In this document: positions 1 through 7,146 of the stretch, one piece after another
How the letters are laid out: every line of letters starts with the position of its first letter
How positions within the stretch are numbered: position 1 is the stretch's first letter
Assembly (NCBI GenBank): GCA_034437615.1
Contig: DAOTTW010000050.1
Location: 1 to 33,784 of the forward strand
Direction of reading: 5' to 3'
DNA length: 33,784 bases
Origin: DAOTTW01 sp034437615
GTDB taxonomy: Bacteria; Chloroflexota; Anaerolineae; Aggregatilineales; Phototrophicaceae
Translations under genes and position numbers: made by a program
Notes under the pieces: generated by a model
What the model was told of the DNA's origin: nothing
Seen by the model: only the letters and a program-made list of their open reading frames with translations
The model's database searches: none

Positions 1-47
1 CTACATCCTGAGAGCTTTTGAAAGCCTACATCTATTAACGTACCAAC

Positions 48-1382
48 ATGAACGGAAAAAACAGAACATCACGCCTTTCAGGTTTCTACAAACAGAGTAT
101 TCAGGATCGTATTGAGATTATCGCTGAGTGGGTTGGGCTGACAGAAGACGAACGCAACAGTCTGACAGACCTAAACGCAGCATTCTCTATCGAGCAAGCC
201 GATCACATGATTGAAAACGTGGTTGGTCGCTACAGCCTACCCTTTGCTATTGGAACCAACTTTTTAATCAATCACACAGATTATCTGATTCCGATGGTCA
301 TCGAAGAACCATCCGTTGTTGCTGCTGTCAGCAATGCGGCAAAACTCTTCAGGGCAGGTGGCGGCTTTGAAACGTCCAGTGATGATCCCATCATGATCGG
401 TCAAATTCAAGTATTGGATATCGGTGATTTAACAGCAAGTAAGCAACGTATCCTCAATAACAAGCAGCAACTTCTGCACGAGGCCGACTCAGTCGGCGGT
501 AGCATCATCAGGCGCGGCGGTGGTGCAAGGGATATTGAAGTCAGCTTGTTTCCCAACACGGCACTCGGCCCTATGCTCGTTGTTCAACTGCTGTACGACA
601 CTCGCGAAGCAATGGGAGCAAACGCTATCAACACAGCAGTTGAACACCTTGCACCGCACATAGAAACTTTGACAGGTGGCCGCGTCAATTTACGCATTCT
701 AAGCAACCTCACAGATCGTCGTAAAGCACGTGCAACAGGTATAATCCCTGCCGACGCATTAGAGCGTGGCAATCTGACAGGCACCCAAGTTGTGCGTAGC
801 ATCGTCGAGGCTGGCGTTTTCGCAGAGGTCGATCCCTACCGAGCTGCAACACATAATAAAGGCATTATGAATGGTATCGACGCTGTGCTAATTGCAACAG
901 GGCAGGACTGGCGTGCTGTCGAGGCCGGTGCCCATGCTTATGCAGCGCGTGATGGCCGTTATCGCAGTATGACACAGTGGTGGCAGGATAATGACGGTAA
1001 CTTACGCGGTTCGTTAGAAATACCGTTAGCCGTTGGTACTGTTGGCGGGGCGACCCGTGTACACCCAATGGCAAAACTAGCCATGCACATTCTTGGCGAG
1101 CCAGATGCAAAAACGCTTTCTGAAATAATCGTAGCGGTTGGCCTCGCGCAAAACCTGGCCGCGATTCGTGCGCTTGCGACCGAGGGCATCCAGCACGGAC
1201 ACATGCGGATGCACGCCCGACAAATAGCAGTAGCGGCTGGAGCAGTGGGAATACAGGTCACTCAAATCGCGCAACAGATGGCAGAAGAAGGTCATATTCG
1301 CCTAGAACGTGCAAAAGAACTGGTTCAGCAATTAGGCCATAACATCCAAGATACAGATGCAGATAGGGCAGATAAAATATAA
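48..1382 (+). CDS. mvaA: Hydroxymethylglutaryl-CoA reductase, class II (degradative-type family)
   Basis: Converts HMG-CoA to mevalonate with NAD(P)H, the committed step of the mevalonate pathway, in the cytosol. The 444-residue length fits class II enzymes (about 430). ENVVG near residue 56 and EAMGANAINT near 187 are the substrate- and cofactor-binding signatures. The catalytic set known from Pseudomonas mevalonii (E83, K267, D283, H381) is matched at a constant offset of four: E87 in EEPS, K271 in HNKG, D287 in GQDW and H385 in GHM. The class is clear from these motifs. Although class II was first described as degradative, here it lies next to HMG-CoA synthase and upstream of mevalonate kinase genes, so I infer a biosynthetic role. 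No good Shine-Dalgarno sequence precedes the ATG at 48. The stop overlaps the next start by one base (TAATG), indicating translational coupling. Confidence 0.96.
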   Translation: MNGKNRTSRLSGFYKQSIQDRIEIIAEWVGLTEDERNSLTDLNAAFSIEQADHMIENVVGRYSLPFAIGTNFLINHTDYLIPMVIEEPSVVAAVSNAAKLFRAGGGFETSSDDPIMIGQIQVLDIGDLTASKQRILNNKQQLLHEADSVGGSIIRRGGGARDIEVSLFPNTALGPMLVVQLLYDTREAMGANAINTAVEHLAPHIETLTGGRVNLRILSNLTDRRKARATGIIPADALERGNLTGTQVVRSIVEAGVFAEVDPYRAATHNKGIMNGIDAVLIATGQDWRAVEAGAHAYAARDGRYRSMTQWWQDNDGNLRGSLEIPLAVGTVGGATRVHPMAKLAMHILGEPDAKTLSEIIVAVGLAQNLAAIRALATEGIQHGHMRMHARQIAVAAGAVGIQVTQIAQQMAEEGHIRLERAKELVQQLGHNIQDTDADRADKI

Positions 1383-2446
1383 TGGAAGACCATAAATGGT
1401 TGATGAAGACGGATCGACAAGTAGGGATTGTTGGCTATGGTGCCTATATTCCGCAGTACCGTTTACCAGGCAGTGAAGTAGCTCGCGTTTGGACGAATAG
1501 CCTGAGTAGCTCACCTATCGAGGCAAAGGCCGTCGCAGGGTTGGATGAAGATGTGATTACAATGTCGATTGAAGCAGCCCGTAGCGCTGTGCAACGCGCA
1601 CAGATTGACCCGAGGGATATTCGGGCTGTGTGGGTCGGCAGCGAGAGCCATCCTTATGCTGTGAAACCTAGCAGCACTGTCGTTGCAGAGGCCATCGGCA
1701 CGACACCACATATCCAAGCCGCTGACTGGGAATTCGCTTGCAAGGCTGGGACCGAAGCGGTACAAGCGTCTATCGGCATCATCGGTAGCGGCATGGGGAA
1801 GTATGCGCTCAGCATTGGTATGGATACAGCCCAAAGCCGCCCCGGTGATGCACTAGAATACACAGCGGCCTCTGGTGGGGCAGCCTTTTTACTGGGTCCA
1901 GCAGAAGAAGCCTGCGCAGTCTATCAGGGCAGCTTTAGCTATGTAACAGATACGCCGGATTTTTGGCGTCGTCCGACGGAAGAATTTCCCAGTCATGGTG
2001 ATCGCTTCACCGGGGAACCCGCCTATTTTGCACATACGCTGTCGGCAGCACGTAGCCTGATGGAAATGATGGGTACAGCAGCCGCTGATTATACGTTTGC
2101 TGTTTTCCACCAACCGAATGTGAAGTTTCCAAGTCGTATAGCCCAGATGCTAGGTTTTGATAGAGAGCAGATCGAGACAGGGCTGCTGGCAGATGAAATC
2201 GGTAACGTATACTCAGGGTCCTGTATGATTGGCCTGACGGCCATTCTAGACATTGCCCAGACGGGGGATCGAATTTTGATGGTGAGCTATGGTAGTGGCT
2301 CTGGTTCTGATGCCTTTGATATACAGGTAACTGATAAGATTCTAGATGTGCAACACCGCGCTACGACAACACGCGAGTATATCAATCGTCGTGTAGACCT
2401 CGATTATGCCAGCTATGCACGCTATAGCGGTAAATTGAAAGGCTAG
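1382..2446 (+). CDS. Hydroxymethylglutaryl-CoA synthase, archaeal type
   Basis: Condenses acetoacetyl-CoA and acetyl-CoA to HMG-CoA. The 354-residue protein is the short archaeal form of the thiolase-fold synthase, not the longer Gram-positive MvaS. The nucleophilic cysteine is C120 in EFACKAG, the catalytic histidine is H243 in FHQPN, and the acid region is GLDED at 53-57. SYGSGSGSDAF near the C-terminus is the conserved glycine-rich strand. An alternative start is Met8 at 1403; the first ATG overlaps the reductase stop by one base and is preferred because it gives coupling. In archaea this enzyme works in a complex with acetoacetyl-CoA thiolase and a DUF35 scaffold protein. A DUF35-like gene follows at 2958, but no thiolase is present between them. 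Confidence 0.95.
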   Translation: MEDHKWLMKTDRQVGIVGYGAYIPQYRLPGSEVARVWTNSLSSSPIEAKAVAGLDEDVITMSIEAARSAVQRAQIDPRDIRAVWVGSESHPYAVKPSSTVVAEAIGTTPHIQAADWEFACKAGTEAVQASIGIIGSGMGKYALSIGMDTAQSRPGDALEYTAASGGAAFLLGPAEEACAVYQGSFSYVTDTPDFWRRPTEEFPSHGDRFTGEPAYFAHTLSAARSLMEMMGTAAADYTFAVFHQPNVKFPSRIAQMLGFDREQIETGLLADEIGNVYSGSCMIGLTAILDIAQTGDRILMVSYGSGSGSDAFDIQVTDKILDVQHRATTTREYINRRVDLDYASYARYSGKLKG

Positions 2447-2480
2447 TACAACAAAGCGGAAATAAGCCCACAATGCAGTT

Positions 2481-2519
2481 GCGCCGTCCCGGACGCCAAA
2501 GAATGGCGTCCCTACGAAC
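2481..2519. repeat. Palindromic short repeat, GTAGGGACGCC type
   Basis: A perfect 8-bp stem, GGACGCCA at 2491-2498 and TGGCGTCC at 2504-2511, encloses the loop AAGAA and is followed by CTAC. On the minus strand it begins GTAGGGACGCC. A sequence of the same design lies at 17111-17134. This is the only recognisable element in the roughly 250-bp gap after the HMG-CoA synthase gene; I see no thiolase remnant there. Confidence 0.6.
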
Positions 2520-2699
2520 GATGCTATATAAGAACGCGCTCCTGTGCGTCCGCAGACTGCAACAATGCTTGCAGCGAGCTGATAGGCATTGGCAGGTCTC
2601 GAAAACTGTAGTGCGAGGTTTTGATAGCTGGTGCCTCGTAGAATGTTTTCATATCGTGCTGAAACGCACAAAGTGACCATATTCATCTGGAGCAGACTC

Positions 2700-2882
2700 A
2701 TGAAGGTAGCAGGCTATTGGCGTTTGAAGGGCACACTATACCGCATGGATGGTATCCTGGAAGCCTACAAAGAAGCTCAAAAGCAATCTGATGATGCCAC
2801 ACGGCAGAGTGAGATGCAGCAACCTGAACGAGAAGCATCCGCAGCAAAAGCGAATACACTCCAAGAATCTAGCGCGGCTTAG
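2700..2882 (+). CDS. Small ORF resembling the N-terminus of a DUF35 protein without the zinc ribbon
   Basis: This 60-residue ORF starts MKVAGYWRLKGTLYRMDG, which resembles the N-terminal helix of DUF35 (Zn-ribbon plus OB-fold) proteins, where a WRxxxxxYRLxG segment normally leads into a CxxC zinc ribbon. Here no cysteine follows; the rest is a charged, Gln/Ala/Glu-rich tail. GGAG about eight bases upstream is a plausible ribosome-binding site. The ORF lies in the same frame as the OB-fold gene at 2958, separated by TAG at 2880, 24 sense codons and a second TAG at 2955. It may be a real small protein, a remnant of a once-complete DUF35 gene, or a chance ORF. The homology call is from memory of family sequences, so confidence is moderate. 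Confidence 0.5.
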   Translation: MKVAGYWRLKGTLYRMDGILEAYKEAQKQSDDATRQSEMQQPEREASAAKANTLQESSAA

Positions 2883-2957
2883 CGCCTATCGCGTAAGCTA
2901 GTCCTGTCACAAGAAGGCAACGCACCAACTAAGGAACATAGGGAGAACGCTAAGTAG

Positions 2958-3254
2958 ATGGCCAGTTTATCGAACTCACCGGAAAAAACGCAGACGCCAC
3001 ACATTTCAGGCAAGGGCGAAATTTACAGCTACACCATCGTGCAAGACGCGCCAGCCGGCTATGAAGAACAGGCCCCTTATCTGTTGGCCCTTGTGCGCCT
3101 AGACGAAGGCCCGATTGTAACGGCACAATTGACCGATGTTGATGGCCCTGTCACGATTGGCGACCGCGTTGAGATGGTTACCCGCAAGCTAGCAGCGGAC
3201 GGGAATAAAGGCATGATTTTGTATGGTTATAAGTTTCGCAGACCTATGCGATAA
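2958..3254 (+). CDS. DUF35 OB-fold protein (acyl-CoA-binding partner of HMG-CoA synthase)
   Basis: The 98-residue protein matches the OB-fold half of DUF35 proteins: GKGEIYSYTIVQDAPAGYEEQ at 18-38, then APYLLALVRLDEGP and VTAQLTD, and a C-terminal LYGYKFRP. Members in archaea bridge thiolase and HMG-CoA synthase and help channel acetoacetyl-CoA. The usual N-terminal rubredoxin-like zinc ribbon with two CxxC pairs is missing; the protein has no cysteine. GGGAG about 12 bases before the ATG is a reasonable ribosome-binding site. Position two genes after HMG-CoA synthase supports a role in the same complex. It could act with the small ORF at 2700 as a split protein, or alone as an OB-only scaffold. 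Confidence 0.85.
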   Translation: MASLSNSPEKTQTPHISGKGEIYSYTIVQDAPAGYEEQAPYLLALVRLDEGPIVTAQLTDVDGPVTIGDRVEMVTRKLAADGNKGMILYGYKFRRPMR

Positions 3255-3273
3255 ATGTACGTCACGCAGCCCA

Positions 3274-3315
3274 CTAAAAAGCCACCTGCGCATTAGCTAC
3301 GAGGTGGCTTTTTAG
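3274..3315. terminator. Bidirectional intrinsic terminator
   Basis: A perfect 14-bp inverted repeat, CTAAAAAGCCACCT at 3274-3287 and AGGTGGCTTTTTAG at 3302-3315, with a 14-base loop. The A/T-rich ends give a U-tract on either strand. It sits between the convergent DUF35 and ABC ATPase genes and should stop transcription from both sides. Confidence 0.9.
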
Positions 3316-3377
3316 TTTCTGTTGTACACGCTACGCCATTGCGTACAAGTGCAGCACAGTATTTACGCAAACATGCA

Positions 3378-4541
3378 CTAGCTTGCTTCGGCTGCGAATC
3401 CGGCTTTTTTATGTTCGTATGCAAGTGATTCTTCGGTTTCGTCGTCGAAGACGTGTATATTTGCAACGTTAAGCACCATTTCCAGAACGGCACCGACGCG
3501 AGCAGTCGTGCGCGGGTCGGTGCGTGCAACGAAGTTGACACCACCTGCGTCTAGGTAGAGGATCATTTCGTTGCCCATCTGCTCGATTACTTCCACTTCG
3601 GCTTTTAGCGAGCTTTCAACGATGTTTGATGGCTTAAATGTAGCGTCGTGGATATCCTCTGGACGGATGCCAAGCGTCACACGGCGGTTGATATGGCTAC
3701 GGAATGGCCCCGACAAGCGCTCCGTGATGTCGAAGTTCAGCACAACTTCGTTGGTTTCGTCAGACATCACCTTGACGTTGATGCCGCCATCATCGCCATC
3801 TTCCAGGCGTGCCTTGAAGAAATTCATAGATGGGCTACCGATAAAGCCTGCAACGAAAGTATTTGCGGGATTGTGATAGAGTTTGAAGGGGCTGTCGATC
3901 TGCTGCAAACGACCAGCATTCAACACAGCAATGCGCGTCCCCATCGTCATAGCTTCTACTTGGTCGTGCGTCACGTAGATGAACGTGGTCTGGTGGCGCA
4001 GGTGCAGGCGGCTGATGAAGGCACGCGCTTCGACGCGGAGCTTTGCGTCCAGGTTTGAGAGCGGCTCATCCATCAAGAAAACTTTTGGGTCACGGACGAT
4101 GGCGCGGCCTACAGCAACACGCTGGCGCTGACCACCTGACAACTGACGTGGACGGCGATCCAGCAGGTGACCGATGCCGAGTTCTTGGGCGGCTTCGCTC
4201 ACACGCTCATCAATTACTGATTTTGGTGTTTTGCGCAATTTCAAGCCAAACGCCATGTTGTCGTAAACGGTCATGTGGGGGTAGAGCGCATAGCTCTGAA
4301 ACACCATCGCAACATCGCGATCTTTCGGTGCGACGTTGTTTACGACTTTATCCTCAATTTTGATTACACCGTCTGTAATTTCTTCCAGACCCGCGAGCAT
4401 ACGCAGGCCGGTGCTTTTGCCCGACCCAGATGGACCGACGAATACCAGAAATTCTTTGTCTTCGATCTGAATGTCAAAATCTTCAAGGACAGATACGTCA
4501 CCGAATGATTTTCTAACGTGTTCAAAGGTTACACTTGCCAC
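3378..4541 (-). CDS. ugpC: ABC transporter ATP-binding protein, sugar (CUT1, MalK/UgpC/MsmX) family
   Basis: ATPase subunit that powers carbohydrate ABC importers at the inner face of the membrane. Walker A is GPSGSGKST, the signature LSGGQRQR, Walker B VFLMDEPLSNLD and the switch histidine VTHDQ; a C-terminal TOBE-type regulatory region (roughly 240 onward, with LGIRPEDIH) marks the CUT1 subfamily. I place the start at GTG 4541 because GGAGG lies five bases before it and the protein then begins VASVTFEHV, like its relatives; an ATG at 4553 is possible but overlaps that ribosome-binding site. About 387 residues. No permease or binding protein adjoins it, so it may serve several sugar transporters, as MsmX does in Bacillus. 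Confidence 0.95.
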   Translation of the reverse strand: MASVTFEHVRKSFGDVSVLEDFDIQIEDKEFLVFVGPSGSGKSTGLRMLAGLEEITDGVIKIEDKVVNNVAPKDRDVAMVFQSYALYPHMTVYDNMAFGLKLRKTPKSVIDERVSEAAQELGIGHLLDRRPRQLSGGQRQRVAVGRAIVRDPKVFLMDEPLSNLDAKLRVEARAFISRLHLRHQTTFIYVTHDQVEAMTMGTRIAVLNAGRLQQIDSPFKLYHNPANTFVAGFIGSPSMNFFKARLEDGDDGGINVKVMSDETNEVVLNFDITERLSGPFRSHINRRVTLGIRPEDIHDATFKPSNIVESSLKAEVEVIEQMGNEMILYLDAGGVNFVARTDPRTTARVGAVLEMVLNVANIHVFDDETEESLAYEHKKAGFAAEAS

Positions 4542-4583
4542 AAGGGCCTCCATAAAGAGTAAACGTTGTTTGTCAAATAATTT

Positions 4584-4626
4584 GGGCAATATCTACAAAG
4601 ATGTTGCATATCGCCCATTTTTGTAG
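4584..4626. other. Nested inverted repeats in the ABC ATPase leader
   Basis: GGGCAATAT at 4584-4592 pairs imperfectly with ATATCGCCC at 4608-4616, and CTACAAA at 4593-4599 pairs with TTTGTAG at 4620-4626. The two pairings overlap and exclude each other. They lie in the predicted 5' leader of the minus-strand ATPase mRNA. A regulatory switch is possible but is inference. Confidence 0.35.
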
Positions 4627-4635
4627 ATAGGCGCT

Positions 4636-4664
4636 ATTATAATATTTATCTCCGCGTTTGCCAA
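4636..4664 (-). promoter_or_regulatory. Promoter of the ABC ATPase gene
   Basis: On the minus strand TTGGCA (4664-4659) and TATAAT (4641-4636) are separated by 17 bases, close to the ideal sigma-70 promoter. Predicted transcription starts near 4629, giving a leader of roughly 90 bases. TATAAT also occurs on the plus strand at 4638-4643, but without a good -35. Confidence 0.7.
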
Positions 4665-4671
4665 ACGCGGA
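4651..4671. promoter_or_regulatory. Perfect palindrome over the ABC ATPase -35 (candidate operator)
   Basis: TCCGCGTTT at 4651-4659 and AAACGCGGA at 4663-4671 form a perfect 9-bp inverted repeat around the centre GCC. It covers the -35 element of the divergent ATPase promoter, a position from which a repressor would block RNA polymerase. On the plus strand it lies between a possible -10 and cinA. The binding protein is unknown. Confidence 0.55.
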
Positions 4672-4724
4672 CTTGGCATAAAATGGTGACGAACTTTGGC
4701 TTTGAATCGCAGGATGAGACGACT

Positions 4725-5981
4725 ATGACCGATAACCCATCAGCAGAAATAATCGCCATCGGCACGGAAATATTGCTCGGTGAGTTGACCGATACAAATT
4801 CGGTGTTCATCGCACAACAGTTACGAGACGCAGGCGTTAATATTTACTTTATGACCAGCGTCGGCGACAATCAAGTACGCATTGCCAGCGCCATTCAAAT
4901 AGCTTTGCAGCGTGCCGATATTGTCATCACATGCGGTGGGCTGGGACCAACAGTGGACGATATGACACGCCAGGGGGTTGCGCAGGCTTTTGGGGTTGGA
5001 TTGACTTTTTATCAGGTGCTTCTCGATCAGATTGCTGCGCGATTTGAGATGTATCGCGTTAGGATGACGGAAAACAACCGGCAGCAAGCTAATTTGCCGG
5101 ATGGAGCGACACCGATTGAAAATCCTGTTGGCACGGCACCCGGTTTCATGATGGAGAGCGATGGCAAAACGGTGATTTCACTGCCTGGTGTTCCACGCGA
5201 AATGAAATTCCTCATGCAGCAGGTTGTATTGCCGTATCTGCACCAACGCTATCAGCTTGGGGTCATCAAGGCGCGTACATTGAAGACGGCTGGCGTCGGT
5301 GAAAGTGCGCTAGACGATTTGCTAGGTGGTGAATTACTGAACGGGTCTAACCCGACGGTTGGGCTGGCTGCACATCATGGCACAATAGACATCCGCATGA
5401 CAGCAAAGGCAGCCAGCCTGACAGCAGCAGATGCAATGCTGGACGCGGTGCAGCAGCAGGTACTTGAGCGTGTCGGTGATTATGTTTTCGGTGAAGGGCA
5501 GAAAAGCATCGAAGACGCCCTGATAGACAGTTTGGTCGCACAGAATGCCAAGCTGGTTATCATTGAAGCAGGCATTGCAGATGCCATTGCGGGTAAATTG
5601 AAGGATATTTCGCGATTTGGTGATGTGGCAACGCACATTGGTCAATTCGCGCATCCTGACGATTTACGTGCGGTGCTAGGTCTCAACGCACAATCGTCAT
5701 TGCGTGACGTTGCCCAAGTTGCCGCTGAGCATTTTTGCCATGAGCATCAAGCGCAAGCGTGTATCGCAATTGCTAGCCTGCCAGACGTTGACGAAGGCGC
5801 AGATAAGCTAGAAGCCACCTCGACTGCAATCTACACGTTGGGAGAGGCAAAATCACGTGTGTACGGCTTCGGTGCCCAATCAGAACTGGCGCAAGACTGG
5901 GCGAGCCGCTGGGCGATGGCGAATGTGTGGCGTATCTTCACGCGGACAGCATCCGCACAGACAAAGTACGATGGAGATTAA
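4725..5981 (+). CDS. cinA: CinA-family protein with degenerate C-terminal deamidase domain
   Basis: The first 250 residues form the molybdopterin-binding-like COG1058 domain: AIGTEILLGE at 11-20, TCGGLGPTVDD at 69-79, NPVGTAPG at 133-140 and LPGVPREM at 153-160 are hallmark motifs; this domain has ADP-ribose pyrophosphatase activity in studied homologues. The C-terminal 150 residues align in position with the nicotinamide mononucleotide deamidase (PncC) domain, but the ESCTGG active-site motif is replaced by EAGIAD at 281-286, so deamidase activity is probably lost. I chose ATG 4725 (418 residues) because the conserved part begins at once and GGATGAG precedes it; an upstream ATG at 4683 is in frame. 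It probably starts an operon with the next two genes. Confidence 0.88.
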   Translation: MTDNPSAEIIAIGTEILLGELTDTNSVFIAQQLRDAGVNIYFMTSVGDNQVRIASAIQIALQRADIVITCGGLGPTVDDMTRQGVAQAFGVGLTFYQVLLDQIAARFEMYRVRMTENNRQQANLPDGATPIENPVGTAPGFMMESDGKTVISLPGVPREMKFLMQQVVLPYLHQRYQLGVIKARTLKTAGVGESALDDLLGGELLNGSNPTVGLAAHHGTIDIRMTAKAASLTAADAMLDAVQQQVLERVGDYVFGEGQKSIEDALIDSLVAQNAKLVIIEAGIADAIAGKLKDISRFGDVATHIGQFAHPDDLRAVLGLNAQSSLRDVAQVAAEHFCHEHQAQACIAIASLPDVDEGADKLEATSTAIYTLGEAKSRVYGFGAQSELAQDWASRWAMANVWRIFTRTASAQTKYDGD

Positions 5982-5986
5982 GCAAT

Positions 5987-6595
5987 ATGTGGGAAGTCTT
6001 TGTAAAACGTCTGGTAGATCGTCAGGTGCAGTTTAGTACGGATTTGGTCTTGATGTTGAATCCACGTTTGCCAGCTTTACCATTACCAATTCAACGCTTT
6101 GATGATCCATTTTTCCCATTTGGGAAAGCTGTGATTGATGCATCTGCCGATAGAGTTTGTGGCTATGTGCTGGATTTGGCGTCTTACCTGGCGCTCGGTG
6201 CAGCAGGCGCACGGGCACTAGAGCGCACTATCCGCTACATCGGCAAAGATATTCCGAAAATCCTGCATGGGCCGTTTGTAGGTACAGGCTATTCTGCGAT
6301 GGCTGATGAGATTGCTTTCGGTGTGGATGCCTTGACGATCATACGACCTGCTGATTTGCAACACTATCTGGATAATCCACCCTACGCGGCCTTTGTCGTC
6401 AGTAATCGGCCTATGGATACAGTAGACGCAGCAGAACGGGGCGGGTTCTTCTGGACAGAATCTAAAACGTTTACCCTGCGAGGTCTTGATGGTGGCGTGC
6501 TTCAACTGCGTATGACAGGCGATGATGTGCTTTACGCGGGTAAATATGACGATTTTGCTGCGCGTATGCGTGAAAGATTGGAGCAGCTACTTTGA
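5987..6595 (+). CDS. OMP decarboxylase-like protein lacking catalytic residues
   Basis: The 202-residue protein has the layout of group 2 orotidine 5'-phosphate decarboxylases (PyrF): FGKAVIDASADRVCGY at 45-60 parallels FNRAIIDATADLVCAF, LALGAAGARALERTIRYI at 68-85 parallels the next helix, and FGVDALTI at 111-118 parallels the GADAVTV strand. The catalytic parts are gone: the KP motif after the first strand reads VLDL (61-64), and the DxKRGDI loop is replaced by LHGPFVGTGY (93-102). No phosphate-binding PGIG loop is visible. I read it as a pseudoenzyme or a protein with a new function. GGAG ten bases before ATG supports the start, six bases after cinA. The homology is by eye and should be tested with a profile search. 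Confidence 0.6.
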   Translation: MWEVFVKRLVDRQVQFSTDLVLMLNPRLPALPLPIQRFDDPFFPFGKAVIDASADRVCGYVLDLASYLALGAAGARALERTIRYIGKDIPKILHGPFVGTGYSAMADEIAFGVDALTIIRPADLQHYLDNPPYAAFVVSNRPMDTVDAAERGGFFWTESKTFTLRGLDGGVLQLRMTGDDVLYAGKYDDFAARMRERLEQLL

Positions 6596-7146
6596 TTGCA
6601 CGCGCCTTGTTCGAGAAGGGCTTGTTTCAGGTCGGGCATTTTGTGGTTGACGGTATAGCAAGCCCGTATCGGCTACAGCTCAGCATGTTGCCCTCGTACC
6701 CGGCGTTAATGAGCCAGATTGTCGATGCAATGGCCGTTATTGTCGGGCAGGACGACTGTGATTTCTTACTGAGCACGCCGGATGCGTCGGCGCTTGCGGG
6801 TGCGGTCAGCGTACAAGCAAAGATACCGTTGGTTCACAGCCGGGGTAGGGGCGAAAAAGCTGTGTTTGATCTGGTCGGGGCCTATGATGTGGGTCATCCG
6901 TCTTGCCTGGTGACGTACACAACACGAGACGCTGATATTAGGCGCGTGATCGAAGCTGGCCAGCAGACCGGATTAGAGGTTAGGCGGGTTGTAGCTATCC
7001 TGGATGCTCAGGCTGATGCGATTTTTTCGGTACCTGTGTCCTCGTTGGTTACGCTGTCGGTAGTGGTCGATGAATTAGCAAGGGATGGCCTGTTGCCTGC
7101 TCAGCAAGCACAGGCCATTCGGGGGTTTATTCGTCATCCAAGCTGA
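6592..7146 (+). CDS. Orotate phosphoribosyltransferase-like protein with lost PRPP motif
   Basis: The 184-residue protein follows the orotate phosphoribosyltransferase (PyrE) pattern: ALFEKGLFQVGHFVVDGIASPYRLQL at 5-30 (broken here as ALFEKGLFQVG and HFVVDGIASPYRL) matches the hood region, LPSYPALM at 33-40 follows, and ALAGAVSVQAKIPLVHSRGRG at 67-87 matches the second core unit. The PRPP-binding loop, normally VVDDVITTGGS, reads LVTYTTRDAD at 106-115: the paired acidic residues are absent, so transferase activity is unlikely. It starts with TTG in a TTGA overlap with the previous stop, so the two proteins are probably made together. Its last 20 bp overlap the convergent lepA gene. Confidence 0.6.
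   Translation: MIARALFEKGLFQVGHFVVDGIASPYRLQLSMLPSYPALMSQIVDAMAVIVGQDDCDFLLSTPDASALAGAVSVQAKIPLVHSRGRGEKAVFDLVGAYDVGHPSCLVTYTTRDADIRRVIEAGQQTGLEVRRVVAILDAQADAIFSVPVSSLVTLSVVVDELARDGLLPAQQAQAIRGFIRHPS

Noticed and set aside
2447..2699. Possible remnant of an acetoacetyl-CoA thiolase gene
   Set aside because: No thiolase motif could be read in any frame; only a palindromic repeat was found.
2342..2701. 119-residue minus-strand ORF across the end of the HMG-CoA synthase gene and the following gap
   Set aside because: No recognisable motif or ribosome-binding site; it overlaps a real gene and a repeat.
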